Shown here one piece after another: positions 57,805 through 64,000 of a DNA stretch of 64,000 bases (position 1 is its first letter; every line of letters begins with the position of its first letter). Under the pieces are notes generated by a model that was given only the letters and a program-made list of their open reading frames with translations, had not been told where the DNA came from and searched no databases. The DNA lies in assembly GCA_028673005.1 (NCBI GenBank), contig CM054113.1, positions 71,124,500 through 71,188,499 on the forward strand, given 5' to 3'. The position numbers and the translations under genes are program-made. Source of the stretch: Tanypteryx hageni (taxonomy: Eukaryota > Arthropoda > Insecta > Odonata > Petaluridae).

Positions 57805-58431
57805 TTAGTTTGACGAGGCTCCCTCCTGTGGATCATTCATTGGCGATCGAACAGATGAATGAGGAGAACTTTGAGCATTGGCAGTGCTAATTTCGGAGAC
57901 AGCATTTGAGCTTCTCTTAAAGTAGCGTGTGATTGGTAGCTGCTTCAACTTTTTTTGAAGGTTTTTGTAAACCTCTCTATTGGGATTCAGTAAATCTTCC
58001 ATATCTCTATTAAATTTAATGCTTTGATCTATGACTGGGTCAACATCAAACACTGTATCCATAACTTCAGGCACCTGTTTCATTATCCCTGCCAATGTTT
58101 TCAAATTCAACTTAGACTTTGTCATCACATCCTCCTCCCCATCATCATTTTCATCATTAAACTGAACAAGTTCTTCAAGGTCCTCTTCAGTTAACTCTTC
58201 ACTGTGCGAGTCTAAAGTTCTACTATCACTTGTGGTTGCAAATCCTCAAACCTCTCCCCTCCAATATCATGTGCCCTCTTTGCAATCATTTTCAATTCTA
58301 CATCAAGAGAAGGAAATCCATCGAAGTTAATGAGAGATTCCTTCCACAATTTTCCACAACATGCATTTATAATCTAAGGTTTCACCTCTTCAATTGACTC
58401 TTTAATGTTTTGTATGCAATGTGCAATCACT
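57805..58431 (-). pseudogene. Tigger transposase C-terminal fragment
   Basis: Read on the minus strand from 58431: IAHCIQNIKESIEEVKP, a stop, then CCGKLWKESLINFDGF, the sequence that follows the DDE core in Tigger proteins, and an acidic and then polar C-terminal tail to 57805 (LPITRYFKRSSNAVSEIS within it). It is broken by at least one stop and a frame change. It is cut sharply at 58431, where a tRNA-like sequence and a non-LTR element begin. The missing upstream half may be the fragment at 62560-63600, but that link is inference. Confidence 0.65.
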
Positions 58432-58495
58432 GATGGTGTAGTGGTTAGTGTGTCGGCTTCCCATTACAAAGTTATGGGGTTCAAACCCTGCGAAT
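58431..58495 (+). repeat. tRNA-like (SINE-type) head upstream of the non-LTR element
   Basis: A-box-like GGTGTAGTGGTTAGTGTG and B-box GGGGTTCAAACCCTGCG (core GGTTCAAACCC at 58478-58488), spaced as in a tRNA promoter. The following 300 bp are non-coding before the endonuclease frame starts. It could be a SINE adjacent to, or a natural 5' region of, the LINE. Confidence 0.6.
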
Positions 58496-61400
58496 GGAGG
58501 TTTTATAAAAAAAGACTATCATCAGTGCCTGACAGTAGGTAGCAGTACTGCCAGCATAGTATTGAGCAGAAAACAAATGATGTTGGCTGGGTCTATAACC
58601 AATACAGTAGGCATGATCGGGACGATTTGAACAGCTACAGTACTGCAATGTGGAAAGCAAGAGGAAGACTACCACATTACAATCCCTAGTAATGATTATA
58701 TGGTTGGACAATAAGAGTTCTCTCGAGGTAAAAGAATCCAGAGGTATAATAGTCCCCCAATCGGATCTTCCGGCGGGGACTACCTTGAGGGAAACATTTC
58801 TCAAAAGTAATTTATGAATAGGCACTTGGAACATAAGAACTATGAAGAAGGTAGGGAAGCTAGAGAACTGAAAGAAGAAATGAGAAGAAATAGAGTTGAC
58901 ATTATAGGAATGAGCAAAACTAGAAGGGAAGGAGAAGGACAGTTCGACTCGGAAGAGTTCATGGTAGTTTACTCTAGAGAAAATAGTGGGGAAAGGGGAG
59001 TAGTCTGGTACATAGGAAAGATATGATAAAAAGGGTAACAAAGATAATAGCAACGAACAATAGACTGATGGCAATAAAGCTAAAAGCAGTCCCAGTGGAC
59101 ATGCTGATAATCCAGGTATATATGCCAATGTCAGCTCATGAAGATGAAGAAATCGAGGAGATTTATGAGCAAATTAATGACAATTACGAAGGAGACGGAA
59201 GAGGAAAGGTAAACTGCATAATAATGGGACATTGGAACAGCATAGTCAGAGAAGGACAGGAAGAAAATGTTGTTGGGCAATATGGACTTGGGAAGAGAAA
59301 CCGAGGAGGGGAAAAACTGGTAGACTTCTGCATCATTAATAACCTTGTAATGACTAATACATGGTTCAAAAACCATAAACGAAGCTTATACACATGGAAA
59401 AGCCCAGAATATAGAATGAGATGCCAAATAGATTACATCCTAGTAAAACAAAAATTCAGGAACAGCATAAAGACCGCCAAGACATTACCAGGAGCAGACA
59501 TTGATTCAGATCACAGCCTTCTAATAGTTGACTTAAGTACAAAGCTCAAACAAATAAGAAAAACGAGAAGAGAAAGACAGACCTGGGACCTAGAAAAACT
59601 GAAAGAAAGGCAGGATGTAGTCAGCATGAAGTTGGAAGATAACCTAAGAAAGTTGGAAAACAAACCGAAGACCGTTGATATAAAATGGGATGAAATTAAA
59701 ACCAGTATCAAGGATACCTTGGATAAAGAGATTGGAAAACAAGAGAAGAAAATCAGAAAACCATGGATCACGAAGAAAATGCTGGAGAAAATGAATGAGA
59801 GACGAAAATGGAAAAACGCTAACACTGAAGAAGGTAGAGCCAACTATAGACGTATAAACAACGAGTTGAGAAGGGTAACAGATAAAGCTAGAGAAAATTG
59901 GATAAAAGGAAAATGTGATGAAATAGAACAAATGGAGAAGTTAGGACGATACGATATGATGTACACTAGAGCACTCGAGTTAGAAGATAAGAAGCCTAAT
60001 GAAATTCGTGGTAAAGGAATTATGAATACGGATGCGAAGATAGTTTCAGAAACTAAGGATGTAGCACAGGTATGGGAAGAATACATTAAGGAACTATACA
60101 GCAAGCAGGCAGGATCGGCAAACATAGAACTGGAAGATGAGGAAAACATTGAAGAAAACAACTTAGGACCAAGTATTATGGAGAGCGAAGTAGAAAAAGT
60201 GATAGTGGAACTAAAGAAAGGGAAAGCCACAGGCGGCGATGGAATACCGGCTGAGGTACTTAAAGTCATGGGATCAGAAGGACTAAAAGCGGTCACAAAA
60301 TTAATTAATAAGATTTACGACATGAGAGAGTGGCCTCAGGATTTACTAGAAGTAACAATGATCCTCTAAAGAAAAAGCCAAAGGCAATGCAGTATAAAGA
60401 TTACAGAACGATAAGCCTTCTGTCACATACTTCGAAGATCATCATGAGGATTCTTAATAAAAGGCTGGAGAAAAAGGCAGAAGAAATGCTAGGGGAAGAT
60501 CAATTCAATTTCAGAAAAGGATGAGGAACTGGAGATGCTATAGGGGTAGTTAGAATCATATCAGAAAGGGCAATAGAGTACAGCCAAGATATCTGCATAT
60601 GTTTTGTAGACTGGCAGAAGACCTTTGATAGAGTAAATTGGGTAATGTTGATGAAGATAATAAAGGATATAGGTGTAGACTGGAAAGACAGGAGACTGAT
60701 CAGGAATCTATATGTGAATCAAGTTGTAAACGTCAGGTTGGAGAATGTGGACACTGAGTAAACATCGGTAGAGGAGTAAGACAGGGCTGCTGCCTATCTC
60801 CGACCCTATTAAAAAAAATATGGAGAAAGTCAAATGCAAGAAGCGTTAGAAGGCACAGGAGATTTCAAAATTGGAGGAAGGATTATAAGAACAGTAAAAT
60901 ACGTGGATGATCAAGTACTTCTAGCAAGAAAGGAAGAGGAACTCCAGAAAATGATAAATAGACTAGTAATAACAGGTAGAAAATATGGTATGGAAATAAA
61001 TACAGAAAAATCCAAGGTCATTCGAATATCGGGTAAAGAAGTGAATCTGAACATAAGTATGTATTGGAGGAAAGCCTTTAGAACAAGTTTCAGACTATAA
61101 ATACCTTGGAAGCATCATAACAAGAGAAGCAATATGTATGGATGAAATCAGGACTAGAATAGGAAAAGCAAAAGCGGCTTTCACAAGAAAGAAACACCTA
61201 CTTACAGGGAATATAAGGGAAGATATCCGCAAGAAGTTGATAAAATGCTACGTATGGAGTATAGCATTGTATGGGGCAGAAACATGGACGCTAAGGAAAA
61301 ATGACATCAAATACTTGGAAAGCTTTGAAATGTGGACTTGGAGGAGAATGCTGAAGATAAAATGGACAGATAGGATGAAAAATGATGAAGTGCTACGAAG

Positions 61401-61692
61401 AATAGGAAAGAAGTGAATGATTATACAGACCATTAGAAAGAGGAAGGCTAACTGGGTTGGACATTACCTGAGGAGAGAGAGAGTATGATTAAAGACGTGT
61501 TAGAAGGAAAACTAGATGGAAAAAGGGAAAGAGGTAGGACAAGGTTTCATCTGATAGACGATTTGAAAGGGAAAGAGAGTTATCAAGATATGAAGAAGAC
61601 AGTGGAAAATAGGAGTATATGGAGAACCAGGTTTAACCAGGAATAATCACGACCCTGTTTACGAACAGACTACCTATGATGATGATGATGAG
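58496..61692 (+). mobile_element. Non-LTR retrotransposon (endonuclease-RT, RTE-like) with (GAT)n tail
   Basis: A non-coding 5' part (to about 58815), then a broken endonuclease-reverse transcriptase frame to about 61640, then a short (ATG/GAT)n tail at 61676-61692. The simple-repeat tail in place of poly(A) points to RTE-like or related clades. No target duplication was recognised. Confidence 0.75.
58820..61640 (+). pseudogene. Endonuclease-reverse transcriptase of non-LTR element, broken
   Basis: It begins GTWNIRTMKKVGKLE, the first endonuclease motif, then frameshifts. NRVDIIGMSKTRREGEGQFD follows in a second frame. The long open part 59023-60369 holds the rest of the endonuclease, with SDH of the catalytic end (DIDSDHSLL). 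The usual GDWN motif reads GHWN, losing its aspartate. RT starts KGKATGGDGIPAEVLK and continues after a frameshift: DYRTISLLSHTSKIIMRILN, a stop at 60522, FVDWQKTFDRVNW (motif A intact), more stops near 60760, then KYVDDQVLL (YxDD intact). The C-terminal part includes ALYGAETWTLRKND. This matches the endonuclease-RT proteins often labelled craniofacial development protein 2-like in arthropod annotation. Confidence 0.85.
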
Positions 61693-62440
61693 ATGGTTTC
61701 TACCTTGCTCCTCTCATTTCTTTTTAAAAATTTATTTACTCATATTATATGGTTAAAAAATTTACACTTGGCAACTCAGTCTAATACCATAAACGTTAGA
61801 ATGTGTTGCGGGAATGGCTACCTGATTTTACCGAGGTCTTTGCATGTAAACAAACATTTATTCTTACATTTATTTTATGAATTATTGGTAATTTTGTGGA
61901 TATTTATTTTTCTTTTCATAATGGAGGTTGAAAGATTAAATAGGATTATATGAGAACTTTATTAAATCTACATTCATAATAATAAGTTACTTAAAAATTA
62001 AAGGCAAGGCCTCAGATTGAGGTTGCAGGTAAGGCTACATTTAGAAATATGTTCAGAACAAGAGATGATTTCACTGTTTCAAAAAAATAACTCATGTAAT
62101 TTGCGATCCCCTAAGTTATGGTTAAAAAATAGGTTTAAAAATGTTGCAAATTACGCGAGTATATATGGTAGTTCGGTGTGTACGAAGGGATACTGCGTAT
62201 GGCGGCGGACAGTCGGGGCGGTCGGCATCTCCCATAGATGTTAAATGTATTCAAGATCTATGGCATCTCCCACAAGGTATTTGCATTACGCTCAGTCAAC
62301 TGTTGCCTATCGGGAATATTACCGCCATTCACTGCTTACGAGGCTGGAACCTTTTGTGGTTACTGTTTTCCGAGTGAGGGATAGCACAGGGTCTAAATAA
62401 TTTCCTTAATTTCAATGATTAGAAAGATTTTTTTCACAAT
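61693..62440. other. No recognised gene
   Basis: Probably repeat-derived sequence between the LINE tail and the Tigger remnant. Nothing could be assigned. Confidence 0.4.
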
Positions 62441-62446
62441 GACTTA

Positions 62447-63600
62447 TTAACTGTACTGAACTGTGTGGGCAAATTCCAACTTATGTAAACCTTGGGTTAC
62501 GTAAAGGTTTGCGGAACGGAACCGTAAGTTGGAGAGTGGCAGTATATGTAGTATAGTATAGTAACCCTTGAATGCAGCAATCACTAAGGGTTGGAGAAGT
62601 GATTTTGTACTTGGGGGAAGAAAGATAACTTCAATGTTCGGATGTGCAAATTGAATACTTTGCAGATGACCGGGCGCATTATCTAAAATGAGGAGTTTAC
62701 ATGCCAATTTTTTTAAGCTAAATATTTTTCGACTTCATAAACAAAACGATTATGAAATCAATCCATAAAAATTATTTCGGTGACCCAGGCCTTCTTGTTT
62801 GAACACCAGAAAACAGGTAGTTTATGCTAATTTTACACTTTCGACGCACGAGGACTCAGTGAACTATAAATCAACATTGGCTTAATCATGCAATCCCTGG
62901 GCACATTGGCACAGAGGGGGGTAAACCTGTCTTTAGCTGTTTTAAATCCAGGCGCCGAACTTTCTTTTGTGGAGATGAATGTTCATGAAGGCATCTTCTT
63001 CCAAAACAAGCCCAACTTGTCAGCAATAAAAACTTGTTCGGTTTGTACCGCTTCCCTTCGATAAGCTTTTTAAGAGGACCTTGAAAAACTTCAGCTGCTA
63101 CAATATCTGCCGATGCTGATTCTCCACTTATTTTAACATTATGTAAAGCATAACTTCTTTTAAATTTCTCCAACAATCCCTTACTTGCTGTAAATGATTT
63201 GGTGCTGCTTCCTTCAGTGGCCAATGTTGCTCTTAAGCGCCCATATAAGCGAAGTGCTTTTTCATGAATCACCTGGCTACTCAATGGAACTTTTTTTGTG
63301 TGTGATCTTCGATTCAAATATTTAGGGCATTTTCCATCTTCTTGATGACATGATCACGAGCATAGCAGGACACCTTAGCACTTTTAGGCGCACTTCCACT
63401 TACATTAGCCTGTATACTTGCCTACTTTTTTATGTATCTTACAGTAGATTCGTTGATGTTATATGCCCTACCAACAGACGCTACACTTTGCCTTGTGGCA
63501 GCTTTTCTAACAATTCAACCTTTTAACTTAATGACATAACTTTTCTTGCTCGTCTCACTCTTTTACTGACACTCATTTCACTTCCTTTGTGTTTTGGGGC
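62447..63600 (-). pseudogene. Tigger transposase N-terminal and DDE fragment
   Basis: Minus strand, order as in Tigger/CENP-B-like proteins. A psq-type HTH around 63580-63440 (KVMSLS, VELLEKLPQGK, then GHITSTN in shifted frames) comes first. It is followed by the CENP-B/Tc5 HTH (63317-63060: KKVPLSSQVIHEKALRLYGR, FTASKGLLEKFKRSYALHNV, KISGESASADIVAAEVF). The DDE core is partly lost. ACKLLILDNAPGHLQSIQFA (62707) and NIEVIFLPPSTKSLLQPL, with the second catalytic aspartate in LDNAPGH, then follow. Several stops and frameshifts are present. The segment 62447-62540, with GGGCAAATTCCAACTTATGT, looks more like a Tigger-type terminal region than coding sequence. Confidence 0.75.
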
Positions 63601-63614
63601 TATGATATAAAATA

Positions 63615-64000
63615 CTAGCAGAAGTACCCAGGCATTGCTCGGGTTTAAGGTTAAGAACAAATAATCAATGCAGAGTGTACAGAAATACTAAGTACGAAAA
63701 AGCTGCAAGTTATTTTACTCAATTCAACGTTGTTTGGGTTTCTGATTCAATATTGATAAGAAAATTATATTTGAGTGTTAATCATTCAACCTTCTATTAC
63801 ATAACAGTTCTGTAAGATTTCTGAAACTACAGATCCTTAACCATTTGTGGTCCTCTATAGGAATAGTTCCAACAGTTTTTTTCTGGTTCAGGTCCTGTGT
63901 CAGAACTATTCCAACATGACGTAAATATATTTTTTTCTGCTTTGAAAAGTAATGGCCGCTAGGGATGCCATGCATTCCCTCTTTAATGCTTCTGCTGCAT
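63615..64000 (-). mobile_element. Helitron-type element, 3' end; continues beyond window
   Basis: On the minus strand the sequence CCCGAGCAATGCCTGGG (63627-63643, an imperfect hairpin) is followed by TACTTCTG and then CTAG (63615-63618) and T. The rest of the window to its right would be the element body. It has no recognisable coding sequence here. Confidence 0.55.

Noticed and set aside
58431..58495. Functional tRNA gene
   Set aside because: The acceptor and anticodon stems do not fold convincingly, and it is fused to a LINE-type 5' region.
59511..60296. Several minus-strand open frames
   Set aside because: Antisense shadows of the LINE endonuclease-RT frame.

Overview
This is a eukaryotic, AT-rich, transposon-dense window. 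It most likely comes from an arthropod: the repeat types (mariner, piggyBac, Tigger/pogo, hAT, Helitron, a non-LTR element of the kind common in insects and arachnids) and the single host gene both fit. I cannot place it more finely. The one intact host gene is a plus-strand light-chain amino acid transporter of the SLC7 family, closest to the b(0,+)AT/SLC7A9 type. I reconstructed eight coding exons (26656-26683, 31631-31765, 32025-32126, 44205-44534, 44770-44895, 45021-45120, 45234-45278, 45399-45522) plus a ninth (45607-45957). All splice sites are GT-AG and reading phase is kept throughout, giving 447 codons. A CpG-rich, promoter-like block with a probable non-coding first exon ends at 20836. 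The last roughly 50 residues expected for the family were not found and probably lie beyond base 64000.

Layout. 1-5200: broken hAT element(s) and a hAT MITE. 5530-8310: a complete but decayed piggyBac element between TTAA sites. 8.8-9.75 kb: Helitron-type element. 14.6-15.6 kb: mariner remnant nested in a second TIR element. 16.6-19.3 kb: Ty3/gypsy pol pseudogene on the minus strand. 20.0-20.8 kb: promoter-like block. 21-44 kb: transporter introns with a Tigger-like MITE (24277-24982), Helitron ends, foldback elements and large inverted repeats. 44.2-46.0 kb: the compact exon cluster. 46.4-48.7 kb: a hAT element carrying a SINE and a tandem duplication. 48.7-51.8 kb: head-to-tail array of Helitron-like units. 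53.7-54.8 kb: pogo pseudogene. 56.2-56.7 kb: hAT fragment. 56.9-57.5 kb: long-TIR mariner-type element. 57.8-63.6 kb: Tigger fragments on both sides of a non-LTR retrotransposon. 63.6 kb to the end: another Helitron end.

Most notable observations. (1) Exons 44205-45957 are flanked by a nearly identical inverted repeat of about 600 bp in the introns on either side, an arrangement that could favour back-splicing or dsRNA formation. (2) There are at least ten Helitron-type 3' termini (hairpin followed by CTAG). Four have a polypurine tract shortly upstream, and another set forms a tandem array. (3) The transporter has an unusual glycine-rich insert of about 20 residues between TM2 and TM3. No new multi-gene system was found; the novelty here lies in repeat architecture around the transporter gene.
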